Source: Croceivirga sp.
Lineage (GTDB): Bacteria; Bacteroidota; Bacteroidia; Flavobacteriales; Flavobacteriaceae
NCBI GenBank assembly: GCA_028284665.1
Contig: JANQRG010000041.1
Location: 62,001 to 126,000, forward strand
DNA length: 64,000 nt
Direction of reading: 5' to 3'
Under the pieces are notes generated by a model. The model did not search any database, was not told the DNA's origin, and worked only from the letters and a program-made list of their open reading frames with translations. Shown one piece after another: positions 28,091 through 36,173 of the stretch (positions within the stretch are counted from its first letter, which is position 1; every line of letters begins with the position of its first letter). The translations under genes and the position numbers were made by a program.

Positions 28091-29382
28091 ACTATAGAGT
28101 CTATGCTTTTTTGAGCCTTGCCGTTCTTTGGATTTCTTGTGAAAACGCGAAATCAAAAGTGGATATTCCTTCTCCAAAGAAAGCGGCCTATGCCTCCGAT
28201 ACACTTCAACTTTCCCGAGAAGCCCTTTATGATAAAGTCCTGGGTGCTTTGGTAGGTTCTGCCATTGGCGACGCCATGGGGGCCTCTACTGAAATGTGGC
28301 ATCGCAAGGATATACAATTGAAATACGGTTACCTTACGGATATCACCCCCGTGGTGCGTCCACAATCCCCGGAAGGTAGTTGGGCACATAATCTTATGGC
28401 AGGCGCCACTACTGATGATACACGCTGGAAGTATTTGACGACCAAATATTTTAGCGAATATCGCACGGAACTTACCCCAAAAAACTTTGCTTCTTTCATA
28501 GTAGATTACTACCAATCCCAAACAGAGAAATTAGGGGATGATGGCATTGCTGTTGCACCAGACACCTTGGACAATCGCATTGAAAAAATTGATTGGATAA
28601 AAGAATGGGCAAGAGTGGCCCTTGCGTACAGCAAAAGCCCGGAAGAGTACCGGATAGCACAAAGCCGATTTTACGGTGGGGAAATGTCATGTGCGGGGCA
28701 ATTATACACCCCTATGTTCGGGTTGGTTACAAATACCCCTGATGGAGCCTACCGGATCGCTTATGACCATGCCCTGTTTGATATTGGATATGGCAAGGAC
28801 ATTGCTGCCCTGGTTTCGGCGATGACGCATATGGCATTACGTACCCAAAATATGGATTCCATACTCAAGGTCGCTACGTTTGTAGACCCTTTCGGGTATC
28901 AGGATAGTCGATTGGTTGGGCGGATCTCGTATAGCATTGCCGAGAATTCCATAAAGAACGTATTGGCTATTCGGCAGGAGGTCCTTGTAGACTCCCCGAT
29001 CACAAAAGATTCCATCCTATTCAAGATTCCCGAAGGATTCCCGGAACACAAAAACGAATGGGTACGCCAAGAAAGGGTCTACCAGCTTTTGGAAAAAGAC
29101 GAAAGAGCCATTGCTTTTCACGCCGCAGAAATCTGGCAGATCCTGATCACGGGAATGCAATTTGGCAAGGGTGATTTTGAGAAAACCATTCAATTCATAG
29201 TGAATTACGGCCGTGATAATGATACGGTTGCTGCCCTAGCCGGTATGATCCTGGGTGCCAGGGAGGGCTATTCCAACCTACCAGACCCTCAAAAGAAAAA
29301 GGTGTTACAGGTGAACAAAGAAAATCTTGGTATAGATCTGGAGGCACTGGCACAAGAGCTTATCGCGAATATAAAACAATGA
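28087..29382 (+). CDS. ADP-ribosylglycohydrolase family lipoprotein
   Basis: A DraG/ARH-like hydrolase of 431 residues. The family motifs are GSAIGDAMGASTEMW near residue 57, ATTDDTRW near residue 100 (acidic metal ligands), and a C-terminal GRDNDTVAALAGMILGA with a further metal aspartate. Members remove ADP-ribose or related N-glycosidic groups. The N terminus is a lipoprotein signal (LWISC), so the enzyme should sit in the periplasm or outside, unlike DraG itself. Its ATG overlaps the stop of the kinase gene, so the two are coupled. Confidence 0.88.
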   Translation: MNYRVYAFLSLAVLWISCENAKSKVDIPSPKKAAYASDTLQLSREALYDKVLGALVGSAIGDAMGASTEMWHRKDIQLKYGYLTDITPVVRPQSPEGSWAHNLMAGATTDDTRWKYLTTKYFSEYRTELTPKNFASFIVDYYQSQTEKLGDDGIAVAPDTLDNRIEKIDWIKEWARVALAYSKSPEEYRIAQSRFYGGEMSCAGQLYTPMFGLVTNTPDGAYRIAYDHALFDIGYGKDIAALVSAMTHMALRTQNMDSILKVATFVDPFGYQDSRLVGRISYSIAENSIKNVLAIRQEVLVDSPITKDSILFKIPEGFPEHKNEWVRQERVYQLLEKDERAIAFHAAEIWQILITGMQFGKGDFEKTIQFIVNYGRDNDTVAALAGMILGAREGYSNLPDPQKKKVLQVNKENLGIDLEALAQELIANIKQ

Positions 29383-29449
29383 TTTTCATTTACTTACGAT
29401 ACAAAGTAGGCCGTTTTCAATTTTAGAGCCCCACGAACCTACAGTGACC

Positions 29450-29464
29450 TCCTGGAGGTACCAC
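29450..29464 (+). repeat. Outer copy of the tRNA-Phe 3' end
   Basis: TCCTGGAGGTACCAC is identical to 26847-26861 in the tRNA gene, 2.6 kb upstream. It sits just before a terminator hairpin, as a tRNA 3' end would. Confidence 0.85.
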
Positions 29465-29476
29465 TATTACGCACAA

Positions 29477-29498
29477 AACCCGCTCAGTTCAGCGGGTT
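29477..29498 (-). terminator. Bidirectional terminator hairpin before the GAPDH stop
   Basis: A perfect 8-bp stem (AACCCGCT / AGCGGGTT, 6-nt loop). Read on the minus strand, the stem is followed by a T-rich run, so it best serves the GAPDH gene; it may also stop plus-strand reading from the cassette. Confidence 0.7.
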
Positions 29499-29520
29499 AG
29501 TTATATAAGGTCACCTTCAA

Positions 29521-30513
29521 TTATCCCTTAATCTCTAATATCTGCCGTATCATCTGATTTGTAAAGCCCCATTCGTTATCATACCAGGTCATTACCTTAA
29601 GCAGATCTCCATCTACTACGCGTGTCATGGCCAAATCTACCGTAGAGGCATAGGGACTCTTTATGATATCAGAGGATACAATAGGCTCATCGGTCACTGC
29701 TAACACCTTGGCATAACGATCCGTTTTGGATTCGGCTATCAGTATCTGGTTCACTTCTTCGGGAGTGACTGCTTTTTCCGTGACAAAGGTCATATCCGAG
29801 ATCGATCCTACCGGAACAGGAACACGGATAGCCACGCCATCAAACTTCCCGGTGTATTCCGGTAAAGCTTTGGTGGTCGCAATAGCCGCTCCGGTAGTGG
29901 TAGGGATGAGGTTCTGTGCGCCGGCCCGTCCCATTCTAAAATTCTTTTTAGACGGGGCATCCACAATACCTTGTGAAGCGGTATACGCATGCACCGTAGT
30001 CATGATCGCTTTTTTAATACCAATACGTCTTCCCAGGATCTCTACAACAGGACTAATATTATTGGTAGTACAGCTAGCGCAAGAAAACACACTTACATTG
30101 CCATCCTGGGAATTTACCCCATGAACTACGGTAGGCGTATCAACGCTTTTGGTAGGTGCAGAGATCACCACAGTTTTCGCCCCCGCTTGCAGGTGGCGTT
30201 CCGCATCCTCTCCTTTGGTAAATACCCCAGTACTTTCAATGACCAACTCCACTTCATGTGCTGCCCAGGGCAATTCTTCCGGGTTTCGAATAGAAGTGTA
30301 ATGGATATGCTGCCCGTCCACAATCAGCGTCCCCTCTTCATGGGAGACTTCTTTATCGTACGTACCGTAGACCGTATCATATTTTAAGAGATAGGCCGTA
30401 TTCTCGATGGAGACGATATCGTTCACCGCCACCACTTCCAAACCGGGAGTTTCATTAATCACTTTTAGGGCCGCTCTACCGATACGTCCCATTCCGTTAA
30501 TTGCTATTCGCAT
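29521..30513 (-). CDS. gap: Glyceraldehyde-3-phosphate dehydrogenase
   Basis: Oxidises glyceraldehyde-3-phosphate with phosphate and NAD(P), or runs in the gluconeogenic direction. It has 330 residues. The N-terminal Rossmann motif is INGMGRIGRAAL, and the catalytic Cys148 sits in SCASCTTNN. HAYTASQ and the C-terminal WYDNEWG are typical. The motif around the cysteine differs from the commonest SNASCTTNC form, suggesting a second, possibly gluconeogenic or NADP-linked paralogue; coenzyme preference is not settled here. Confidence 0.95.
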   Translation of the reverse strand: MRIAINGMGRIGRAALKVINETPGLEVVAVNDIVSIENTAYLLKYDTVYGTYDKEVSHEEGTLIVDGQHIHYTSIRNPEELPWAAHEVELVIESTGVFTKGEDAERHLQAGAKTVVISAPTKSVDTPTVVHGVNSQDGNVSVFSCASCTTNNISPVVEILGRRIGIKKAIMTTVHAYTASQGIVDAPSKKNFRMGRAGAQNLIPTTTGAAIATTKALPEYTGKFDGVAIRVPVPVGSISDMTFVTEKAVTPEEVNQILIAESKTDRYAKVLAVTDEPIVSSDIIKSPYASTVDLAMTRVVDGDLLKVMTWYDNEWGFTNQMIRQILEIKG

Positions 30514-30603
30514 TTTTGTACTATTAAAGTTATTAGGCTTTACCTTAGTCTGTGTTCGGCGTCATAAATTACAATAATCCCGTCCAGGCCCCTGGTATGC
30601 GCT

Positions 30604-30690
30604 CGTTACCAAATCGTTACGTTTATCGTACCGATTTTTAATGTGAAATACGCATTTACCATTTATAAAGAATTCCCTACCATTTATAAA
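30604..30690. repeat. Clustered short repeats between GAPDH and the microprotein gene
   Basis: CGTTAC occurs at 30604 and 30615, with CGTACC at 30627 (11-12 bp steps). TACCATTTATAAA occurs at 30657-30669 and 30678-30690, exactly 21 bp apart. Such spacing places the copies on one face of the helix and suggests binding sites for a regulator acting on gap or on the small gene at 30754. Confidence 0.45.
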
Positions 30691-30753
30691 CATTAACCAT
30701 AGTTGAACTGGGGTTTTTATTACTTTCATCCTATCAATTCAACCTCGAAGAAG

Positions 30754-30858
30754 ATGAACACTACAGGAGCAAAACTCGGCTATTTTTGTTGGTATCTGGT
30801 CTTAGGATTGTCTATAGCATTGTTGCTGTCCAATCTTTACATCTACCTCAACAGCTAA
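30754..30858 (+). CDS. 34-residue single-helix membrane microprotein (candidate)
   Basis: An ATG at 30754 opens a 34-residue frame: a short polar N terminus (MNTTGAKLGYFCW) and one hydrophobic helix (about residues 13-31), ending YLNS. Its stop overlaps the convergent GH32 stop by 4 bp, a gene-like fit. The leader holds a TACTTTCA box at 30721 with TTG 15 bp upstream, a poor spacing. No family is recognisable. It could be a regulator of a membrane protein or a chance frame. Confidence 0.5.
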   Translation: MNTTGAKLGYFCWYLVLGLSIALLLSNLYIYLNS

Positions 30859-32411
30859 TCCAACCCAACGGATCGTATCGGGCGTACTTGCAGCTCTTGG
30901 ATGTGAAGTTCCCCGGTAGATAGATTTTCAATTTGCAAGCGCGTATAGGGTATCGATGGAAACAGTTGATCAGTCATGACGTATTGGCCCTTATTCAAAA
31001 AAACTTCAATAGAAGAAGCATCCATGAAAATGTCAATCTCCAGGGTATTGGAGAGTTTTTCAAGAGCAGCATAGTGCAGCTTATTGCCAAAATCATAGTG
31101 AAAATCAGTACTTCCGGATTGCGTCCTATCCAATAGTAGCAAGTTGCTTGCCGCATCTAAAAGCAGCGCCGTCTTCTCCCCTTTTTCGTTAGAAAATGTG
31201 AGTTTAAAATCGTGTTTGGGTACGGTAAAAGAGATAAGGGCCTGGTTTAAGTTGGCATGCTCTTCTGAATAGCTTGCTCCGGCGGAAAGGGTCTCCTCTT
31301 TTCCCTGGGCCTCGTCGGCCAGCAATTCCAAAGCAGAAAGCGGGTAATTGTATACTACATACGCATCATCGATCTTTTGTAGCGATAACTTCCGGGGTAG
31401 GGTCATGGCACTGCGCCAGGGGTGGGTTGGAGTTTTCAAAGCATATTGCCAGTTGCTCATCCATCCGATGAATATACGCTCCGCGTTGGGTGTATTATTG
31501 TAGGTCACTCCCGCGTAGTTGTCTGTGCCCCAATCCAACCACTTGTATTGGGTTTGATCGCTCGTAAAGGTGGTACCATCAAAATCCCCTACAAAATATT
31601 GGGTAGCACTTCCGCCATTGGGTCCACCACTACCAATACTAATGATCAAGATCCATTTTTTAGTATCCGTCCCCTCAACAGTCAAAGGGAGCAGATCCGG
31701 GCATTCCCATACCCCTCCTTTAGCCCCCTGATCCTCACCAAAATCACTGATATTGTCCCAGTCTTTAAGATTTTTAGAACGATATAACCTGGCGTGATCC
31801 CCCGCTACTAATACCATGATCCAGCTTTGCGTTTCTTCATGCCAGAAGACTTTCGGATCCCGTAGGTCTCTAATCCCGTCATTCCCCAGTACGGGGTTCC
31901 CTTCGTATTTTGTCCAGGTATCCCCATTGTCCAGGCTGTAGGCAATCCCCTGGGTTTGAAAATCCGTACGACCGGATTTTTCCCCTTGCATGGAATGATA
32001 GGTGAAAATAGCGACTAAAGGCGTCTTTCCGTCCTTGGCAAAACCCGAAGTATTCTGGTGATCTACAACCGCACTGCCTGAGAAAATCATGCCCTTGTGA
32101 TCCGGGAATAGGGCAATAGGTTTATGCTCCCATTGCACCATGTCTTTGCTAACCGCATGACCCCAATGCATCGGACCCCATACCGTTGCATGGGGATAAT
32201 ACTGATAGAACAAATGGTATACCCCTTCATGATATACCAGTCCGTTGGGATCGTTACCCCAACCGGAGGGGGGACTAAAATGAAACTGGGGCCGACCAGG
32301 TTCTTTGAATTTTGCTGAAGTGTCAGTTTCGGAAACAACAGGTTTATCTTGAATTTCCTTGCAGGCTACACTTAGAGCAGCGAGAAGGATGAGCATTGTT
32401 ACTTTTTGCAT
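30855..32411 (-). CDS. GH32 beta-fructosidase (levanase/fructan hydrolase), lipoprotein
   Basis: Hydrolyses beta-fructosyl bonds in fructans or sucrose. I start at the ATG at 32411, which opens a lipoprotein signal (MQKVTMLILLAALSVAC); the longer frame puts ten basic residues in front. The five-bladed propeller has the nucleophile in WGNDPNGL, LRDPKVFW, and the acid/base Glu in WECPDL. A C-terminal beta-sandwich follows. 518 residues. No SusC/SusD pair, transporter or fructokinase is nearby, so it is an isolated hydrolase. Confidence 0.93.
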   Translation of the reverse strand: MQKVTMLILLAALSVACKEIQDKPVVSETDTSAKFKEPGRPQFHFSPPSGWGNDPNGLVYHEGVYHLFYQYYPHATVWGPMHWGHAVSKDMVQWEHKPIALFPDHKGMIFSGSAVVDHQNTSGFAKDGKTPLVAIFTYHSMQGEKSGRTDFQTQGIAYSLDNGDTWTKYEGNPVLGNDGIRDLRDPKVFWHEETQSWIMVLVAGDHARLYRSKNLKDWDNISDFGEDQGAKGGVWECPDLLPLTVEGTDTKKWILIISIGSGGPNGGSATQYFVGDFDGTTFTSDQTQYKWLDWGTDNYAGVTYNNTPNAERIFIGWMSNWQYALKTPTHPWRSAMTLPRKLSLQKIDDAYVVYNYPLSALELLADEAQGKEETLSAGASYSEEHANLNQALISFTVPKHDFKLTFSNEKGEKTALLLDAASNLLLLDRTQSGSTDFHYDFGNKLHYAALEKLSNTLEIDIFMDASSIEVFLNKGQYVMTDQLFPSIPYTRLQIENLSTGELHIQELQVRPIRSVGLD

Positions 32412-32501
32412 CGATTTTAACTTAAATAGGCGGTTACCCAAGATAAGTAAAATGTTTTTTCGCCGTCTAAATTGATATCTTTATCCTTTGAAGTATTCGG
32501 T

Positions 32502-33029
32502 ATGCGAATTTTAGTGCCGGCTATCCTGGTAGCCCTACTTTTCTCCAACGCTTTCTCCCAAAATACCATTAAAGCCACCTTAGATCGTTTTAATGACGGC
32601 AGCGTTCCTTATATCACAGTAGCAGAATTGAAATCCCAGGAACCTGTGGTTCTATTGGATACCCGGGAGGAAGAAGAATTTGCTGTAAGTCGGATACCCG
32701 GTGCTACCTGGGTAGGATACGATACTTTTATAACGGAAAAGGTGGTTACCAACATCCCGGACAAAACTACCCCTATTGTGGTGTATTGTTCGGTTGGCGT
32801 ACGGTCCGAAAATATTGGCGAACGCCTCCAAAAAGCCGGCTATACCCAGGTAAAAAATCTCTATGGGGGAATTTTTCAATGGAAGAATGAGGACAATACC
32901 GTAGTAGATGCTGCAGGAAACCCCACCGAAAAAGTACATGCTTTTAATCAACATTGGGGAAAACTGTTGACCAAAGGAGATAAAATCTACAATACCAAAT
33001 CTGACCCCGTTGCGCCCAAAAACAAATAG
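32502..33029 (+). CDS. Periplasmic rhodanese-domain protein
   Basis: Single-domain sulfurtransferase-like protein, 175 residues. The ATG at 32502 opens a signal peptide (LVALLFSNAFSQ); an earlier in-frame ATG at 32472 adds ten residues that would spoil it. The domain carries DTREEEEF and the active-site loop YCSVGVRSE with Cys96. It overlaps the following transferase gene by 20 bp. Rhodanese genes are regular companions of TIGR04282/TIGR04283 arsenosugar-type clusters; the sulfur or arsenic substrate is unknown. Confidence 0.9.
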   Translation: MRILVPAILVALLFSNAFSQNTIKATLDRFNDGSVPYITVAELKSQEPVVLLDTREEEEFAVSRIPGATWVGYDTFITEKVVTNIPDKTTPIVVYCSVGVRSENIGERLQKAGYTQVKNLYGGIFQWKNEDNTVVDAAGNPTEKVHAFNQHWGKLLTKGDKIYNTKSDPVAPKNK

Positions 33030-33630
33030 CCTACTGCTTATTTTCACCAGAAATCCCGAATTGGGAAAATGCAAAACCCGCTTAGCCAAAACCGTGGGAG
33101 ATAAAATTGCGCTGGATATCTACAAATTTTTGCTGGAGCATACCGTTGCCATTACGGCCGGGCTGGAGGTTACTAAGCAGGTGTATTATTCCGAAGAGAT
33201 TTGGGAAAAGGATATCTGGAATCCGGATAGTTATCAAAAAAAGTTACAAAAAGGCCGTGATTTGGGAACACGTATGTGGAATGCTTTCCGGGATGGGTTT
33301 GATCAGGGGTTTGATAAAATTATTGTAATCGGGAGCGATATGTATGAGCTCTCCCAGGCCGATCTTGAAAACGCCTTTGGGGTATTGGACCAACACGATT
33401 ATGTTATAGGCCCCGCTCAGGATGGAGGATATTACCTATTAGGGATGAAAAGTGGCAACAAAACCCTTTTTGAAAATAAAGTATGGGGCACCGAAACGGT
33501 ATTACCAGACACCTTGGAAGACCTGAAAAAGGAAAGTTATGCCCTATTGGAAACCCGAAACGATGTGGACCTGTATGAGGACATCAAGGACATTGCCGTA
33601 TTTCAACAATTTTTAAAGCACAAACCATGA
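33010..33630 (+). CDS. DUF2064/TIGR04282-type GT-A transferase (arsenosugar-cluster type)
   Basis: A GT-A fold protein of 206 residues resembling nucleotidyl- and glycosyltransferases. Motifs are LLIFTRNPELGKCKTRLAKT at the N terminus, IVIGSDMYELSQADLENAF (the Asp-containing metal site) and GPAQDGGYYLLG. The start is TTG at 33010, inside the rhodanese gene by 20 bp; no better in-frame ATG precedes the conserved core. It overlaps purine nucleoside phosphorylase by 4 bp. The family is named for arsenosugar synthesis, but its donor is not established. Confidence 0.88.
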   Translation: MRPKTNSLLLIFTRNPELGKCKTRLAKTVGDKIALDIYKFLLEHTVAITAGLEVTKQVYYSEEIWEKDIWNPDSYQKKLQKGRDLGTRMWNAFRDGFDQGFDKIIVIGSDMYELSQADLENAFGVLDQHDYVIGPAQDGGYYLLGMKSGNKTLFENKVWGTETVLPDTLEDLKKESYALLETRNDVDLYEDIKDIAVFQQFLKHKP

Positions 33631-34442
33631 CAAAAAAACAATTAAACGAATCTGTCGCCTATTTAAAGCACAAGGGGTTTGAGGCTCCCGAAATAGGCAT
33701 TGTCCTGGGCACCGGACTAGGTAAAATGGTGGATGAGATAACTGACGCGATAGAAGCCCATTATAATCATATTCCCTATTTTCCGCTGGCTACCGTAGAA
33801 TTTCACTCCGGAAAATTGATCTATGGCACCATAGCCGGAAAAAAAGTAGTGGTAATGCAGGGGCGCTTCCATTTGTATGAAGGCTATGATTTCCTGGATG
33901 TGACCTATCCCATACGCATTATGCATCAATTAGGGATCCAGAAGCTGTTTATTTCCAATGCGGCCGGTGCCATTAACCTCAGCTTTAAAAAAGGGGATAT
34001 CATGCTCATTGAAGACCATATCAACCTTCAGGGAGGCTCGCCCTTAGCCTTTAAAAATGTATCCGAATTTGGCGACCGTTTTGTGGATATGAGCGAACCC
34101 TATGATCCGGAAATGCGCAACAGCATTGAAGAAATCGCACAGCGGGAAGGGATTTCCCTGCAAAAAGGCGTTTATGCCTCGGTTGTTGGACCTCAGTTAG
34201 AAACCAAAGCAGAATATCGGATGTTAAAAATTATAGGAGCGGATGCGGTGGGAATGAGTACGGTTCCTGAAGTAATTGTTGCCAATCATTTGCGACTACC
34301 TATAGTAGCCGTTTCGGTTTTAACCGACGAATGCGATCCGGATAATCTACAACCCATTAATATCCAGGAGATTATAGAAATAGCTGGGAATACGGAACCA
34401 AAAATGATACAATTATTCAAAGAATTAATCAAGACACTATGA
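33627..34442 (+). CDS. Purine-nucleoside phosphorylase (trimeric, inosine/guanosine type)
   Basis: Splits purine nucleosides with phosphate to base and ribose-1-phosphate. It has 271 residues. Motifs: GIVLGTGLGKMVDEI, FHSG for phosphate, MQGRFHLYEGY, SNAAGAIN and MSTVPEVIVANH. It is locked between the TIGR04282-like transferase and the ArsM-like methyltransferase by 4-bp overlaps on both sides. This suggests a dedicated role: removal of the purine from an adenosyl-arsenical intermediate is plausible but inferred. A plain salvage role remains possible. Confidence 0.94.
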   Translation: MTKKQLNESVAYLKHKGFEAPEIGIVLGTGLGKMVDEITDAIEAHYNHIPYFPLATVEFHSGKLIYGTIAGKKVVVMQGRFHLYEGYDFLDVTYPIRIMHQLGIQKLFISNAAGAINLSFKKGDIMLIEDHINLQGGSPLAFKNVSEFGDRFVDMSEPYDPEMRNSIEEIAQREGISLQKGVYASVVGPQLETKAEYRMLKIIGADAVGMSTVPEVIVANHLRLPIVAVSVLTDECDPDNLQPINIQEIIEIAGNTEPKMIQLFKELIKTL

Positions 34443-35404
34443 GTTATTTAAATGCCACACAAGACCTATACAAAGAAGCTGCTTTGACCCCGGATGTGGG
34501 ACTCTGTTGTACTACCAACCCGATTTGGCAGTTTCCCGGCTTATCCATTCCAAAGATCATGCAAGAAATGAATTATGGCTGTGGCAGTACAGTGTCCGCC
34601 CAAGATCTCGTGAATGACCCAAAGGTACTGTATGTAGGCGTTGGTGGCGGAATGGAACTATTGCAGTTTGCCTATTTCTCAAGACAAAAAGCCGGAGTCA
34701 CCGGGGTAGATGCCGTAGAAGAGATGCTTGAGGCTTCCCGGAACAACTTCGTACAGGCCGAAGCTGAAAATGATTGGTTCAAAAGTGAATTTGTCAACCT
34801 GGTTAAAGGCGATGCTTTACATCTTCCGGTTGCCGATGAAAGTATAGATGTAGCCGCGCAAAACTGCCTGTTCAATATCTTTAAGATGGAAGATCTTAAA
34901 AAGGCCGTTGCGGAAATGTACAGGGTACTTAAACCCCACGGGCGGCTGGTAATGAGTGATCCCATCTGTGAACAGCCAATGAATGCTGACTTGCGCAACG
35001 ATGATCGCTTAAGGGCTTTGTGTCTATCAGGGAGCATTCCCCTGAAGGACTACATAAAAGTACTTACTGATGCCGGTTTTGGCACTATTGAGATCAGGGG
35101 CCGTAGATCCTACAGGGTCCTAAGTCCTAATCATTATCCTACTGATGAATTGATCTATATTGAATCTATTGAAATAGCCGCTATTAAAGATCCCATGCCT
35201 GAAGATGGTCCCTGTGTTTTTACGGGAAAAACCGCAATTTATTACGGAAACAAAGACTATTTTGATGATGGGAAAGGGCATGTATTACAACAAAACCAGC
35301 CTTTGGCGGTATGCGATAAAACGGCAGCGGCACTAGGTCAGGCCAGTGACGAAATTCATATAAGTGAAAGCACCTGGCATTACAATGGAGGAGGATGTTG
35401 TTAA
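34439..35404 (+). CDS. ArsM-like arsenite methyltransferase of arsenosugar clusters
   Basis: Class I SAM-dependent methyltransferase, 321 residues. The SAM site is VLYVGVGGGMELLQF, with GVDAVEEML and NCLFNIF further on. Paired cysteines sit at residues 23-24 (GLCCTTNPIW), a third is in NYGCG, and the protein ends in GGGCC. Thiol pairs fit arsenite binding, and this architecture is that of the arsenosugar-biosynthesis ArsM group rather than ordinary arsenic-resistance ArsM. It would supply dimethylarsenic to a radical-SAM enzyme, which is not in the window. 4-bp overlap with the phosphorylase gene. Confidence 0.85.
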   Translation: MSYLNATQDLYKEAALTPDVGLCCTTNPIWQFPGLSIPKIMQEMNYGCGSTVSAQDLVNDPKVLYVGVGGGMELLQFAYFSRQKAGVTGVDAVEEMLEASRNNFVQAEAENDWFKSEFVNLVKGDALHLPVADESIDVAAQNCLFNIFKMEDLKKAVAEMYRVLKPHGRLVMSDPICEQPMNADLRNDDRLRALCLSGSIPLKDYIKVLTDAGFGTIEIRGRRSYRVLSPNHYPTDELIYIESIEIAAIKDPMPEDGPCVFTGKTAIYYGNKDYFDDGKGHVLQQNQPLAVCDKTAAALGQASDEIHISESTWHYNGGGCC

Positions 35405-35464
35405 TTAACGATGCGCTGTAAGTTTTAGGGGGCAATTACTACTAGTGTAAAAAAAGTTGCTGCT

Positions 35465-36160
35465 TTGGGTCCAAAAATAAGTATTATCATTCCGGTGCTG
35501 AACGAAGCTGGTTTCATCGGAACGTCATTGTACCACTTGAAAGAAAACGCTAAAGATCCGGAAGCGTTGGAGGTATTAGTGGTCGATGGCGGGAGTACCG
35601 ATGATACCGTTCAAATTGCTACTTCTCTAGGCGCCAAAGTCCTACCCTCTGCAACCGGCCGGGCCAAACAAATGAATTTGGGTGCCCAAAATGCTACTGG
35701 TGAAATCCTGTATTTTGTACATGCTGACACCCTTCCCCCCAAACACTATGATGCATATATTCTCGAGGCCCACCGTCAAGGGTATACCGCCGGTTGCTTT
35801 CGTATGAAATTTGATACAACTAACTGGTTTCTGCGCTTTTTCGCCTGGCTCTCAAGAATTAATCATACACTTTGTAGAGGAGGAGATCAGTCCTTGTTTG
35901 TAGCAAAGGAACTTTTTGAAAAAACCGGAAGGTTCAACGAAGATTACCTGATCTATGAAGACAGCGAGTTTATAAGGAGACTGTACAAGACCTTGAAATT
36001 CCGGGTGCTTCCTCATTATGTAATTACTTCGGCTAGAAAATACCGGCAAAAAGGATGGCTGAAAGTGCAATTCCATTTTGGAATGATTCACCTTAAAAAT
36101 TACCTTGGGGCTGGACCCAAAGACCTGTTTCAATACTATAAAAAGAACCTTCTCACCTAA
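35465..36160 (+). CDS. TIGR04283-type family 2 glycosyltransferase (arsenosugar-cluster type)
   Basis: A GT2 enzyme of 231 residues. The N terminus is ISIIIPVLNEAGFIG; VDGGSTDDT and VHADTLPP carry the metal-binding acids, and GGDQSLFV and YEDSEFIRR the acceptor side. The start is TTG at 35465, 60 bp after the methyltransferase. With the TIGR04282-like enzyme it forms the usual pair of transferases in arsenosugar-type clusters. The acceptor could be a glycerol or sugar moiety; this is not readable from sequence. Confidence 0.88.
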   Translation: MGPKISIIIPVLNEAGFIGTSLYHLKENAKDPEALEVLVVDGGSTDDTVQIATSLGAKVLPSATGRAKQMNLGAQNATGEILYFVHADTLPPKHYDAYILEAHRQGYTAGCFRMKFDTTNWFLRFFAWLSRINHTLCRGGDQSLFVAKELFEKTGRFNEDYLIYEDSEFIRRLYKTLKFRVLPHYVITSARKYRQKGWLKVQFHFGMIHLKNYLGAGPKDLFQYYKKNLLT

Positions 36161-36173
36161 AAACCTCTTCAAA

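Noticed and set aside
31422-31787. 121-codon plus-strand frame antisense to GH32
   Set aside because: Antisense to a gene with intact catalytic motifs; no independent evidence.
32652-33089. 145-codon minus-strand frame across the rhodanese gene
   Set aside because: Antisense to two well-supported genes and composed of their reverse frame; no family features.
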